DNA from: Corylus avellana
Lineage: Eukaryota > Streptophyta > Magnoliopsida > Fagales > Betulaceae
Reading direction: 5' to 3'
Length of the DNA stretch: 64,000 nt
NCBI RefSeq assembly: GCF_901000735.1
Contig: NC_081542.1
Coordinates: 46,106,238-46,170,237, forward strand
Position numbers and translations under genes: made by a program. The notes beneath the pieces were generated by a model. That model had not been told where the DNA came from and ran no database searches. It saw only the letters and a program-made list of their open reading frames with translations. Positions 1 through 11,491 of the stretch are shown here, one piece after another (positions within the stretch are counted from its first letter, which is position 1; each line of letters opens with the position of its first letter).

Positions 1-36
1 GCAGCCTAGAGAACCTTTCCTTTCCTATATATATTG

Positions 37-70
<34 letters not shown>

Positions 71-1065
71 CAGAAAGAAAAAAAAGGGGATGGCGGCTCA
101 ATTGCCGAAACAAACCCTCTAAGTGGTCAGGTGCACATTATGGTATGGGATCTCATAACGAAAATTAATGTAAGTCACCTTAGTACGCATTGATGCTCTA
201 ATATGGCTAAGCTAGGGACACGGAGTTAAGAGAGTGCTTATGATTCACATCATCTATGTAACGACACAAGAGAAAGCGCTAATTACATCTACGTTATCAG
301 TCTAAAATGATTAGTTAATTTGAAGCTTTCTTAAAATTTTTTAGAAAGTCCAATTCCATCTAGTAATTAGGTAATGTGTGACTTAATACTCATAATTATC
401 TTTATAAACCACATACTTTATGTGGGCTACTTTTCATCTTTTCAATATGAGACTAAAGTGTTATAATCTAAGCCTCTCTTTTGCAGCTCCTAATCGATAA
501 GTGTTACGATGGTTGAGTTTAAGTAGAATAATCATAGTTAATCTTTCCCGCTTGCCCTTTTTAATAATAATAAAAAATAAATAAAAAATAAAAAATAAAA
601 ACACAAAAGGTCAAATGCAGCAAATACTCCATGCCGGCCGGTACAGCGGAGTGGCAGATCTCTTCGAGCTCTACAAGTATTCGGGATATGGATTGCTCCA
701 TGGATCTGACCAATGCAAAGGAAGAGCTGGGATTGAGATTTGAGAGTGGTTTGGAAGAGAATAAATAATAAATTAAAACAATAAATAATTAAGAACATGT
801 AAATAAATAATATTTAAATGATAAAAAGAAAGATAAAGAAAATTTATTATCGAATGTATTTGGATACTGTTTGGATGTGTGATTTTTGTATTCTTATACT
901 ATCGAAGAATAATATGAAATAAAATTATAAAAAATATAATCTAAAATGAAAAAAAAATTACAATTTATATTTGGGTTGGATCAGCCACAACTATTTGGGT
1001 GTGGCTCGACCACTTGTGAAAATTGCTCGGGAGTGGATTGGCCATCAGATAAAGTTTTCCTTTAA

Positions 1066-1283
1066 ACTGGATTGGAGAAATTTTCTTCAACCTAGTATAT
1101 AAAAGTGATACGTGTCCTTTTTTTTTTAATAACATGTGAGATATATATGAATTTTTAATAAAATTTATTCAAACTTTATCACGCTATTAAAAAAAATATA
1201 TGCATTTCACATATTAAGGAACATATGTCATTTTTATATACTAGGTTGAAGGAAATTCCTCCAACCCAATTTGGAGAAAAACT
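1066..1283. mobile_element. MITE present only in duplication copy 1
   Basis: The two ends form an inverted repeat of about 80 bp; each arm holds CAACCTAGTATATAAAA read inward. The matching place in copy 2 (around 4490-4515) has no such insert. This is a small non-autonomous foldback transposon that jumped in, or was lost, after the copies separated. Exact ends are uncertain because the flanks resemble the arms. The TATATAAAA inside it is part of the arm and is not a gene promoter. Confidence 0.75.
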
Positions 1284-1501
1284 TTGTTCATCAGCCACCC
1301 CTATACTCCTAAGGTAGTTCAGTCACCAACTCTAAAAGTATATAAATTTTAAAATTTTTATTAATGATATTTTTTAGTTGGGTTGAAAAAATTTGAGTTG
1401 GGTTGGAAAAAGTAAGTGTTTTACCAAAAAAAAAAAACTGAAAAAATTGAGTTGGGTAGCTTTCCCAAACAAGCCAGGTTGCAAGCACCATCGAAATAGA
1501 A

Positions 1502-2714
1502 GTGGCAACAATACTGTGCATGACCTCGCCCAATAGGGGACTCAACCTGCCCCATCCCCAAATGTATTCCATTTCCTGTCTTAAAGCCAACCGTTCCATT
1601 CAAGTTTGGAATGTTAAAACCCTAGTCGTAAAACCCTTCTCTACAACCATGTCTTCTCTCCACCGTCGTCTCCATGGCATCTTCAACAGTACTTCTGTCC
1701 GTGCAACAACCCAAACCAACACCGTCAAAGCCTCGGCCCGAAGCGCTCGCTCCCAAGAAGGCAGACTCGAAAAAGTGGTCGAGAAGTTCAAGAAATCCTC
1801 CGCGTCCCACCGCTTCCGCGCCTCGCACGGCATCTACGAGTCCACGGTTCGCCGCCTCGCTTCTGCCAAGCAATTCTCTATGATAGAAGAAATCCTCGAA
1901 GCCCAGAAGAAGTACCCGGACATCTCCTCCGAGGGATTTGCAATCCGTCTTATCGCCTTGTATGGTAAAGCGGGTATGTTTGACCATGCTCACAAGGTGT
2001 TCGAAGAAATGCCTGAGCTGAATTGTCCGCGTACATCGAAGTCATTCAACGCCCTTTTGGCGGCTTGTGTGAACGCCAAGAAATTCGATAAAGTTGAGGA
2101 GCTTTTCCGGGGACTACCGCAAAAGGTGTCGATAGAAGTTGATTTGGTCTCTTATAATACTGTTATCAATGCATTTTGTGAGATGGGTTCGTTGGATACT
2201 GGGCTTTTGATGCTTGATGAGTTGGAGAAGAATGGGTTGGAGCCTGATTCGGTAACATTTAATACGCTTCTCAATGGGTTTTATAACAATGGTCGGTTTT
2301 CGGAGGGAGAGAAGATATGGTGTATGATGGAGAGCAAGAATGTTATTCCTGATATTAGAAGTTATAATTCAAGGTTGCGCGGTATGGTTCATGACAGCAG
2401 AATATCAGAAGCAGTTAACTTGATTGATGAAATGCAGAGCAAAGCAATTAACCCAGATGTGATGAGTTATAATGCTTTGATTAAAGGGTTTTGTAATGAT
2501 GGAAAGTTGGAGGAAGCGAAATGGTGGTATAGGGAGCTAAGAAAAAATGGATGTAGTCCTGATTGGGTCACTTATGTGGCCCTTATTCCACGTCTGTGCG
2601 AAGAGGGTGATTTCGATATGGCAATTGAGCTATGTGTGGAGGTTATCAATCACCAGTTTATTATTGACACAGCGGTAATACAGCGTGCAGTGGATGTGTT
2701 GGTCAAGAAGGCAA
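1502..2714 (+). CDS. P-class pentatricopeptide repeat protein, probably mitochondrial (3' end lost in gap)
   Basis: A PPR protein resembling the small Arabidopsis family that includes At1g55890 and At3g13150; such proteins bind organellar RNA. The frame is open from 1502, but family comparison favours the ATG at 1649 (protein starting MSSLHRRLHGIF) as the real start, with a basic, Ser/Thr-rich N-terminus fitting a mitochondrial presequence. A conserved pre-repeat block (KVVEKFKKS, TVRRLASAKQF) is followed by at least six 35-residue PPR motifs, recognisable from SYNTVINAFCEMGSLD, TFNTLLNGFYNNGRF and SYNALIKGFCNDGKL. There are no E or DYW domains, so it is P-class. It is a single exon, as usual for the family. 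The last roughly 30 codons are missing: the frame enters an N-gap after 'KKA', and the sequence beyond the gap is unrelated. Compared with copy 2 this is the copy without a nonsense mutation. The translation across the Ns should not be used. Confidence 0.85.
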
Positions 2715-2814
2715 NNNNNNNNNNNNNNNNNNNNNNNNNNNNNNNNNNNNNNNNNNNNNNNNNNNNNNNNNNNNNNNNNNNNNNNNNNNNNNNNNNNNNN
2801 NNNNNNNNNNNNNN
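2715..2814. other. Assembly gap (100 N)
   Basis: One hundred Ns interrupt the PPR gene near its 3' end. The sequence after the gap does not match the 3' end seen in copy 2, so the join is doubtful. Confidence 0.99.
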
Positions 2815-3434
2815 TTACACTATATTTTTGTACTTCATCTTTCATAGTGAATTTCTTCATGATCGCTTCCGCCAGTGAATGTACCTCACATTGAGGGAAC
2901 CACTTAAATTTTGGTGTTATCTTATGTGTGATTGTTCTCGCCTTATTTAACCGTAATTGTGATCGTGTATTTTTTGCACAACACCAACAATGTGGGTTTT
3001 TGACTATGTGACACCGCCCCTGTCTGCACCTTCTAGCCCATAGAAGCTAGAGATGGTTAGGCATCGAGAGAATCTCGATTCAATTAATAAATAAATGCAT
3101 AGAATTTCCCAGAATACTTGGATATGAGATGAATTCTACTTCCAATTTTTTTATCCTCTTCGACGCTAATACAAAACTCTTTAAAAAAAAGAGTGTTTTC
3201 GTCCAAGAATTTAGAGCACTAGCAATGAATACTTTAAAGCCTCTTTTCTTAAATATTTTTTTTGGTATGGAGACAATCTCAATAGACTCAATTCTATTAC
3301 GAAATAAATGCATAGAATTTACCAGACTTACTTGGAGATGGGATGAATTCTACATCCAATTTTTTATCCTCTTCGACATTGATACAAAACTCTTTAATTA
3401 GAAAGAGTGTTTTCATCCGAATACTTAAGCATGA
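2815..3434. repeat. Spacer between duplication copies, with a 125-bp degenerate direct repeat
   Basis: No gene is recognised here. The stretch 3093-3215 (ATAAATGCATAGAATTT through a run ending in AAGAGTGTTTTCGTCC) is repeated, slightly diverged, at about 3302-3420. Short open frames across it look like chance readings of this repeat. Copy 2 of the PPR unit starts directly after it. Confidence 0.6.
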
Positions 3435-3470
3435 GCAGCCTAGAGAACCTTTCCTTTCCTATATATATTG

Positions 3471-3504
<34 letters not shown>

Positions 3505-5930
3505 CAGAAAGAAAAAAAAGGGGATGGCGGCTCAATTGCCGAAACAAACCCTCTAAGTGGTCAGGTGCACATTATGGTATGGGATCTCATAACGAAAATT
3601 AATGTAAGTCACCTTAGTACGCATTGATGCTCTAATATGGCTAAGCTAGGGACACGGAGTTAAGAGAGTGCTTATGATTCACATCATCTATGTAACGACA
3701 CAAGAGAAAGCGCTAATTACATCTACGTTATCAGTCTAAAATGATTAGTTAATTTGAAGCTTTCTTAAAATTTTTTAGAAAGTCCAATTCCATCTAGTAA
3801 TTAGGTAATGTGTGACTTAATACTCATAATTATCTTTATAAACCACATACTTTATGTGGGCTACTTTTCATCTTTTCAATATGAGACTAGAGTGTTATAA
3901 TCTAAGCCTCTCTTTTGCAGCTCCTAATCGATAAGTGTTACGATGGTTGAGTTTAAGTAGAATAATCATAGTTAATCTTTCCCGCTTGCCCTTTTTAATA
4001 ATAATAAAAAATAAATAAAAAATAAAAAATAAAAACACAAAAGGTCAAATGCAGCAAATACTCCATGCCGGCCGGTACAGCGGAGTGGCAGATCTCTTCG
4101 AGCTCTACAAGTATTTGGGATATGGATTCCTCCATGGATCTGACCAGTACAAAGGAAGAGCTGGGATTGAGATTTGAGAGTGGTTTGGAAGAGAATAAAT
4201 AATAATTAAAACAATAAATAATTAAGAACATGTAAATAAATAATATTTAAATGATAAAAAGAAAGATAAAGAAAATTTATTATCGAATGTATTTGGATAC
4301 TGTTTGGATGTGTGATTTTTGTATTCTTATATTATCGAAGAATAATATAAAATAAAATTATAAAAAATATAAGCTAAAATGAAAATAATTACAATATATA
4401 TATATATTTGGGGTGGATTAGCCACAACTATTTGGGTGTGGCTCAACCACTTGCGAAAATTGCTTGGGGGTGGATCGGCCATCGGACAAAATTTTTTTTC
4501 AAATTGGGTTGAAAATTTGTCCATCGGCCACCCCTATACTCCAAAGGTAGTTCGGTTACCAACTCTAAAAATATATAAATTTTAAAATTTTTATTAATGA
4601 TATTTTTTAGTTGGGTTGAGTTGGAAAAAGTAGGTGTTTTACCAAACATAAAAAAAAATAAATTGAGTTGGGTAGCTTTCCCAAACAAGCCAGGTTGCAA
4701 GCACCATCGAAATAGAAGTGGCAACAATAATGTGCATGACCTCGCCCAATAGGGGACTCAACCTACCCCATCCCCAAATGTATTCCATTTCCTGTCTTAA
4801 AGCCAACCGTTCCATTCAAGTTTGGAATGTTAAAACCCTAGTCGTAAAACCCTTCTCTACAACCATGTCTTCTCTCCACCGTCGTCTCCATGGCATCTTC
4901 AACAGTACTTCTGTCCGTGCAACAACCCAAACCAACACCGTCAAAGCCTCGGCCCGAAGCGCTCGCTCCAAAGAAGGCAGACTCGAAAAAGTGGTCGAGA
5001 AGTTCAAGAAATCCTCCGCGTCCCACCGCTTCCGCGCCTCGCACGGCATCTACGAGTCCACGGTTCGCCGCCTTGCTTCTGCCAAGTAATTCTCTATGAT
5101 AGAAGAAATCCTCGAAGCCCAGAAGAAATACCCGGACATCTCCTCCGAGGGATTTGCAATCCGTCTTATCGCCTTGTTTGGTAAAGCGGGCATGTTTGAC
5201 CATGCTCACAAGGTGTTCGAAGAAATGCCTGAGCTGAATTGTCCGCGTACATCGAAGTCCTTCAACGCCCTTTTGGCCGCTTGTGTGAACTCCAAGAAAT
5301 TCGATAAAGTTGAGGAGCTTTTCCGGGGACTACCGCAAAGGGTGTCGATAGAAGTTGATTTGGTCTCTTATAATACTGTTATCAATGCATTTTGTGAGAT
5401 GGGTTCGTTGGATACTGGGCTTTTGATGCTTGATGAGTTGGAGAAGAATGGGTTGGAGCCTGATTCGGTAACATTTAATACGCTTCTCAATGGGTTTTAT
5501 AACAATGGTCGGTTTTCGGAGGGAGAGAAGATATGGTGTATGATGGAGAGCAAGAATGTTATTCCTGATATTAGAAGTTATAATTCAAGGTTGCGCGGTA
5601 TGGTTCATGACAGCAGAATATCAGAAGCAGTTAACTTGATTGATGAAATGCAGAGCAAAGCAATTAACCCAGATGTGATGAGTTATAATGCTTTGATTAA
5701 AGGGTTTTGTAATGATGGAAAGTTGGAGGAAGCGAAATGGTGGTATAGGGAGCTAAGAAAAAATGGATGTAGTCCTGATTGGGTCACTTATGCGGCCCTT
5801 ATTCCACGTCTGTGCGAAGAGGGTGATTTCGATATGGCAATTGAGCTATGTGTGGAGGTTATCAATCACCAGTTTATTATTGACACAGCGGTAATACAGC
5901 GTGCAGTGGATGTGTTGGTCAAGAAGGCAA
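3435..5930 (+). repeat. Direct duplication unit, copy 2 (PPR-gene unit)
   Basis: This is the second copy of the unit at 1-2714. It begins with the same bases and poly(A) run, lacks the copy-1 MITE, and contains the PPR gene with a premature stop. It sits in the contig that continues through to the terpene synthase. Confidence 0.9.
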
Positions 5931-6016
5931 AGATTGAGGAAGCTAAGGAGCTTGTAGAACTGGGAAATTCGAGAAAGCATTTCCAGTACAGGCTAAAATT
6001 ACCTCTGGACAAGTAA
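4718..6016 (+). pseudogene. PPR gene copy 2, interrupted by an in-frame TAA
   Basis: This is the same gene as the copy at 1502, complete to its natural stop at 6014-6016 (C-terminus ending RLKLPLDK). One change separates it from a working gene: the CAA codon seen in copy 1 after 'RRLASAK' is TAA at 5087-5089. That leaves a 123-codon fragment (75 codons from the favoured ATG at 4865) and a 306-codon downstream frame from 5096, which holds nearly all the PPR motifs but no targeting sequence. Other differences from copy 1 are few and mostly conservative, so the stop is recent or allelic. If the downstream ATG were used, the product would lack a presequence. It gives the best view of the gene's 3' end, which copy 1 loses in a gap. 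Confidence 0.85.
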
Positions 6017-6991
6017 TTAAGTTGCTCTTTTGCTCTTGCATTTTCACTCTTCTATTTATTTCTTATGAAATTTTGCAAATGTCTTATCTTAGCCGATGGC
6101 AATGACATTGCTGAGGTGGGATTACAAGATATTAATATCGGCTTCAATTTAGTGCTTACCATGTGATAGTATTATCGTAGCCTTATTGGTTGTGACCGTG
6201 TGATAATGTTATGTCTATTTTTATGATCAAGATGTCATAAGTCTTCATGGCCACAACCCGAGACATAAAGTTTCTTCATATAAAATTATAGAGTCTTAGT
6301 GTCTCAAATGACATTATGTAAGCTATCCCCTGCCTTTTAACTGAAGCTCACTCCTTTTACTCTTTTTCCTACGTTTAGGCTCTCACTCAAGTTATAAACA
6401 GCAGCTATCACGCAACAAGTTACTTTCCTCTGGCGACATTCCCATCAAACTTTTCTCCCACAAATCTAGTCATACCCAACGTAATTCAAGGTAAAAGCTT
6501 CAAATTCCCCTATTTTCTGTAATGTTCTTTGTGAGCATAGATTTGTTGTGTTGAACATGACTTGTTTTCCGGTATTCTTTTCTTTTGCTTTAAAGATTGG
6601 ATTTTTATGTGTATAGTGCTGTTATGTTTTGGTAATGAAACTTACTCATTCATCCAAAAAAACGATTGGATTTTTATGTGGATTTTGTGTTTTTGGTTTT
6701 TGGTTTGTGGGTGTTCTTGTTTTCATTGGGTTTGCTTAAGAGGGGAATTAGTTTTAGATTGTGGGTATTAGTGTTTATGAGATGTAATTAGAAGAAAGAA
6801 TTTTCTTTCCATGTTTCTATTGTGTAGAGATCAAAGCACTATCTTTTCTGCTACAAAGGTTTATCAAGTGAAGCTGAATGCTCTATCTTAAATGTAGTTA
6901 AATCTGAACATATTAGGAGAGAGAGGCAGAAAAAAAAACCCTGAAAGTAAGATAGGATACGACACGAGTATGTAGTCAGCAAAGATGAGCA
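6017..6991 (+). other. PPR 3' flank; no gene recognised
   Basis: This is AT-rich sequence downstream of the PPR stop. Around 6340-6510 there is a transcript-leader-like stretch (TATAAACAGCAG, then pyrimidine-rich sequence, then CAAGGTAAAAGC, which could be a splice donor), but no convincing coding exon follows. The frame at 6562-6771 is Phe/Cys/Trp-rich and looks like chance. The stretch is repeated inverted at 37660-38490. Confidence 0.5.
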
Positions 6992-7561
6992 TCACAATTC
7001 GAATTTCGAATGGTTGAGGAAAACTGAAACTACGCAATAGTACTTGGGCTGTGGAGTTCGTGCACTAAAAAGGATAGGGGTGGCATGAATGAACCAACGG
7101 TAAAACATCAAATGGTATATCTTAAGAACAGAGTCAGTCTTATCTTTGTGGATACCAACAGCAAGCCTCAGTAGCAGGTGCTGCAGCCTTTGCAAAACAT
7201 TCCCATTGACTTCAAAAAGATACGACCTCTCAAGGGTTTTGGAGCCAGAATAATCAGTCAAACTGTCCAGACGTGCAGCATTTTGAAACCAAAAAGAGAG
7301 AGAAAAATGATACCGAATCTTGTCAAGATAGTTGGGATCGATGAATAGTAAGTAATGTCCTACAGCAACTGTGTGATTGAGGAAAAGAAAAGGTCCTGAT
7401 GTAATGGGATTGTTCGGATTGTTACAACCTCTAGCAGATGGTTTGAAATTGATTCTAAAAAGACCTATTTCACCAAGTAGTATTTCTCCCTTAGAAAGCT
7501 GTTGCACGTTAGCACATCCGTTTTCTTCTTGATAGCGATATGAGTTTTCATAATGTGGCAA
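6992..7561 (-). CDS. Unrecognised 189-residue ORF
   Basis: An open frame of 189 codons with ordinary amino-acid composition, starting [15 protein letters not shown] and ending [10 protein letters not shown] do not recognise a family or catalytic motif. The middle is rich in aromatic and Leu residues with no clear membrane segment or signal peptide. It lies on the strand opposite the PPR gene inside the inverted duplication. Its partner at 37090-37657 has a stop and a frameshift, so this is the better-preserved copy. The frame may be a terminal exon, since coding-like sequence may continue upstream in other frames, or a transposon or viral gene fragment. Function unknown. Confidence 0.4.
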   Translation of the reverse strand: MPHYENSYRYQEENGCANVQQLSKGEILLGEIGLFRINFKPSARGCNNPNNPITSGPFLFLNHTVAVGHYLLFIDPNYLDKIRYHFSLSFWFQNAARLDSLTDYSGSKTLERSYLFEVNGNVLQRLQHLLLRLAVGIHKDKTDSVLKIYHLMFYRWFIHATPILFSARTPQPKYYCVVSVFLNHSKFEL

Positions 7562-7799
7562 ATAAAAGAAATTTATAAGGCTGCAGGAATGGATTCATTG
7601 CAACATCTGACCGAGATTCAATAAGCCTACACAGAAGAAAGGAGGTCCAAGAAGTCGACCAATTCATCTACCCCACTACTAGGTCGTCATAGTGGTATTG
7701 ACATAAGGCAAAAAAAATAATAACACAAGAAGCTTATTATATAACACACTAATACTTAAATTTGGTATCAAATGCACCACACCAAAATTACTACTTGGA

Positions 7800-7960
7800 G
7801 GAATCCTATGATAGTTGATGTCATCCTGGCATAATTGATGCCTTCATGGTATATTTGACATCTTTGTGACATATATATTTGATGTCTTTGTGGCATAATT
7901 GATGTATCTTCGTAGCATAATTGATGTCTTAGCGGCATAACCGTGATTACCACCCCGTCA
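7800..7960. repeat. Short degenerate tandem repeats
   Basis: Units of about 20-26 bp built on 'TTGATGTC...GGCATAA' recur about six times (for example at 7815, 7835, 7850, 7875, 7895 and 7920). The same array is present inverted at 36700-36850 and partly at 20020-20130. Open frames across it are by-products of the repeat. Confidence 0.7.
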
Positions 7961-8459
7961 TGTGACCTTGGATAAATTCTTTGTAAAAAAAAAATTCTTT
8001 TGTAGAAATTTGTTCGGCTCATATTGTTACATTAGCTCATTCTTGGCTTTTTGTTTTTTGTCAGAATTAGTAGATGGTCACTCGAGTTGAGATGCTCAGC
8101 TGGTCTTCGTAGTGAATTCTCAGAGCCTTGTTAGAATTTAGAGGTTTCAGCATTTATGTAGTTGTTTGAACCGTTGGAAAATGAGACTTGGAGTCAGGAG
8201 TTTGTAAGTATAGTGGACCCAAATTATGCTCTGCTTCTGATTTATTGTGTTTGATAGTTATTGAGAACTTTCATACGAAAGTGTGTTTCTGTTATCATGC
8301 TTTGTGAGAATATTTATAGACAGCTCTAATTGAATTCGTCAAAAGTTTTAATTGGAAGTCCAACTCCCTTCTCCGTCCAAAGAAGGGGGAGTCTTTTGGG
8401 TAGGAACTCTTTTTTGAGAAAATCATTTAAGAGTATATTCCTAAAAAGCTTCAAAATGA
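7961..8459. other. Duplicated spacer, no gene seen
   Basis: AT-rich sequence with no convincing coding potential. It recurs inverted at 36240-36690, and its inner part recurs at 19770-20000. Confidence 0.5.
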
Positions 8460-9830
8460 CAAATTAATTTGTGGTTATAATTTTTGAAAATTAAATCAAA
8501 AGAACTTAATTACATCATATTTGAAAAACAACTTTTAGCTATTAAAATAACAATAAAAAGTTTTCATATTTATGTACGTAGCCTCTGAAAACTTTATTAT
8601 CATAACAGATAGTAAAGCAGTTAATTTTTTTTTTACCAATAAAAGAAATATTATAGAAGAGCAAAAATCATTGAGAAGAACTGCTAAACAAGCAGCTAAG
8701 AGATATTAATCTTTATGCAGATTTCCATGAATTCTCCTAATAGAAGGTTTTTAACTAGGAATCTTTACATCATAAAGACAATGCAATTCTCAAATTAGTG
8801 GTTTTAAAAGATGATTGTTACAAGGCATATAATACGTGGGAGGAAGCTAAACAAGTTTTCTTTAACTCTATGGAATTGACGAAATCCTCCCAAGGAAAAC
8901 CTAACCATGGTTATTCAGCTCTTGAACCGTCTAAACAAGACTATTCAGATATTAAAGATTTGGACAATTCTAGAATCCTCCAAGATATGTGTTGTTTGGA
9001 AATCCCAAATTTTAAACCAAAAAGGGAAGTTCAAACAACATACGAGTTGTTTGGCAGAAAAAATAGCTGCCAAACAGCAAAAGTGGAGAAATTTATCATT
9101 CCATCAATCTTCTCAAACAGCTAAGATGGGATGAAAAACAAAATTTTCCTAAATTAAATTATGGGTAAAGTCTACTTAATCCCTTCAAATATTAACGGAG
9201 TTGAGATTAACCGATCTTAATTCGCAGCCATTCAAACATTAATCTTCACGAAGGAATTCCCAAGTTGACAACTCTCATCAATAATGAAGAGTGCTTTATT
9301 GAAGATATTGAATGGAAAATTGCTAATCAAGTAATTTTCTAAGCATTGACAGCATATCAATGGTGACAGTTTCCTTCTATGATAAGAACATTACTTTCTT
9401 ATTTAGCGAGGAATCTAAAATGGGAAAAATACTTTACCTTCTAAATGGGAAGTTCACTTGGTTGGAGAATAAAAGAAAATTTTTTTCTAGCCTAATCAGA
9501 TATGGTACTTAAAAGCCAAAGATGAAGAAAAATTTGTTGAAGAAAGAATGATTAATTCTCTAAACTTTGCTTATGTTGAAGAAGTGAATTATTGGGCTTA
9601 AAGCTTTTTCTCTTTGGCAAAGCAAAGGAAGTTAGACACTCCCATCAATAGATTCATGATAACTAATGATAAAAGATTATATGTTATTGAAGTCTCACTT
9701 AATTGCACCCGAATTTCATATTACATCGAGCAAACTGAAAAATTGCTTGAAAATATGATAACAAGAAAGCCCTATCTCTTCACTTTTACTAGAGGAAGAA
9801 GAGTACAATAACCTTATCACATGATGAAAG
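8460..9830 (+). pseudogene. Decayed pararetrovirus-like (Caulimoviridae-type) remnant, copy 1
   Basis: Fragments of polymerase-like protein are spread over three frames. Around 8500-8640 a frame-broken stretch has the layout of an RNase H domain joined to a reverse transcriptase, with a recognisable ITDSKA strand. About 150 bases on (8798-9124) a frame with 'CYKAYNTWEEAKQVF' resembles the viroplasmin/RNase H1 N-terminal fold found in caulimovirids. Frames at 9230-9480 and 9614-9811 continue in similar style but are not recognised. There are many stops and frameshifts, and nothing intact. An inverted second copy is at 33690-36110. The assignment rests on motif recognition and could instead be another reverse-transcribing element. 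Confidence 0.45.
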
Positions 9831-10740
9831 GATGAAGATCATGCAAAAAAAGACTTGGTAAACCAATGTGAAAAGCAAGTTTGAGAAAAATAAAAGAAAA
9901 TTTGGCGGCTTGCATTCTATTGTCAAAAAGCAAACAAAAGATTTGTCGGCTAGCAATAATTATATAGATAAAGCCTACAAGAAAGCATGATGGAAGCATA
10001 CTACCAGCTAAACAAAGATCGAAAACCTAGCCCTTATAGTTAAAAAACTAAAAAAGTTAAAATGCTACAAGCTAGCCTTAGTCTTGTAGGCTAGTCCTTT
10101 AATCAACTAGTGTAAAGATAGCTGTCTTTTAGTTTCTCTCTCTTCTATAATAGAGTGTTTGTTGAGTCCTCGTGTGTATATATATATATTTCTATTTCTA
10201 TTCAGATCTATCATTAAATATTGTTAGGTATTATATGTGTAGTGTAAAGGATAGAGTCCCATATTAAAAATATGTAAAAAGTGTGAGTGGTTAATATAAT
10301 ATTATTAAGTCCAAACTCATAGGATTAAGCTCTAAGTTGTGTAGAGTCTCAATATACAATATTATGGCTCACCAATCTTCCTAACAATTCAAAATAGAAT
10401 GATCATGGAGGAGTGTTACACATCTCAAATTTTTTTTCAAAAAATTAGTTCATAAATGATATGTCACCATCTCATGAGATTTATTATTTTAAAAAGTGTG
10501 TCATCAACTCATGAGATGGTGACATATCATTTGAGAACCAACTTTAAAAAAAAAAAAAATTGAGATGTGTAGCATTTCTGATGATGATGATATATATATC
10601 ACAAAAGGTAAATCTATCAAAATTCATAAATATGTGCAAGCATTGCCATATAATGGCTCCTCTTTCATTTCATGCTTTAACTTTTTAAAACTGGTAAAAA
10701 AAAATGATTTCTAAAATTGGTAAAAAAAAATTAAATGGGA
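9831..10740. other. Duplicated noncoding spacer
   Basis: No gene is seen. Sequence around 9890-10160 and 10180-10690 recurs inverted at 32704-33560, with small insertions and deletions. A short TA run is present at 10180-10190, and an inverted pair of ATGATATGTCACCATCTCATGAG sequences lies around 10455-10525. Confidence 0.55.
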
Positions 10741-11110
10741 AACTTCACTAAAGATCCATAAACTTTTACCCGTTTTGAAATATCCCTCTAAACTTCAAAA
10801 TTTCTCAATTTAGTCCCTTAAATTTTCAATTGCTCTCAATTTGGACTCCTCCGTCAATTTTAACCGTTAAAAATACAAAAAAAAAAAGACCAAAATATTC
10901 TTGATTTTTTAAAAAAAATAAAAAATAAAAAAACGTTTTGCAAGTTGAAATTTTATACAAAAATCAGGAGTATAAACGTCATGTATCGTTTAAAATCGGA
11001 TGGAGGGGTCCAAATTGAAAGCAATTAAAAAGTTAAGAGACTAAATTGAAAGATTTTAAAGTTTAAGAAAATTTATCAAATCAGCTAAAAATTCAAAGAT
11101 TTTCAACGAA

Positions 11111-11113
<3 letters not shown>
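10741..11113. mobile_element. MITE with long terminal inverted repeats, unique to arm 1
   Basis: The left arm starts AACTTCACTAAAGATC and the right end reads GATTTTCAACGAAGTT. The arms match over about 120 bp (for example TCAATTTAGTCCCTTAA inside). It is followed by a run of about 30 A. The equivalent position in arm 2 (around 32740) lacks it, so it inserted after the duplication or was lost from arm 2. Confidence 0.7.
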
Positions 11114-11149
<36 letters not shown>

Positions 11150-11190
11150 AAATGAATCTGGTGGGGGCAGGTATGATAGTTAAGGAAGAT

Positions 11191-11491
11191 GTGGTTAAGG
11201 TTTGTTCGTACTTTCATGTAGGTACCAATGGGAATCTTTAGCTTTGTCTACAGTAACGAACTCCACAATAAATATTAGTGGAGGAAACTTTCAACGCATG
11301 CATAATCGGTGCAACGTAAAACACGGTTACACGTATGGATGGTCCCGATCGATCACGTGAAAGTCGGCTTCAGTCAGGCAAGAGGTCGTCAATTAGGCCC
11401 TGGCCCCTGTCCCACGTACGTCTGAGGAACACGTTGATGACAAACGCTACCTCGTCAAACATGTATACGTTATAATTAGCTTAGGAATAGA
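11191..11491. other. Intergenic, nothing recognised
   Basis: AT-rich sequence with scattered ACGT cores (CACGTG-like at 11353-11358 and 11412-11417), but no coding frame, repeat or RNA gene that I can support. Confidence 0.4.

Larger units (their letters stand above)
1..2714 (+). repeat. Direct duplication unit, copy 1 (PPR-gene unit)
   Basis: The first 2.7 kb is repeated in the same orientation from 3435. Both copies open with the same bases leading into a poly(A) run, then the same intergenic sequence and the same PPR gene. Comparing the PPR coding parts by eye gives about 13 substitutions in roughly 1.2 kb (about 1%). Copy 1 carries a MITE of about 217 bp that copy 2 lacks, which explains why the offset drops from 3434 to 3216. 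Copy 1 ends at an N-gap. The pair could be a real tandem duplication or two alleles placed in tandem by the assembler. Confidence 0.9.
6017..11190. repeat. Large inverted duplication, arm 1
   Basis: Sequence downstream of the PPR copy recurs in reverse complement at 32704-38497 and, past a copia insertion, at 43497-43850. Landmarks matching in reverse include the 189-residue ORF (6992-7561 against 37090-37657), the short tandem repeats at 7800-7950, pararetrovirus-like debris, and an end sequence around 11150-11190 that matches 32704-32735. A shorter third copy of the PPR-proximal part lies at 29082-29732, and another fragment at 19770-20131. Arm 1 carries a MITE at 10741 that arm 2 lacks. 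Confidence 0.85.

Noticed and set aside
631..768. Short ORF (MPAGTAEWQISSSSTS...) conserved in both PPR-unit copies (also 4065-4202)
   Set aside because: The few differences between copies all change amino acids, with no sign of selection, and there is no known family. Conservation is explained by the recent duplication.
1090..1100. TATATAAAA as a promoter TATA box for the PPR gene
   Set aside because: It lies in the MITE arm, is repeated inverted in the other arm, and the MITE is absent upstream of copy 2.
2685..2894. ORFs that run through the N-gaps (also at 18203, 19569, 24276, 32454, 45520, 49339, 51580, 58776)
   Set aside because: Their length comes from Ns translated as X; nothing can be claimed across them.
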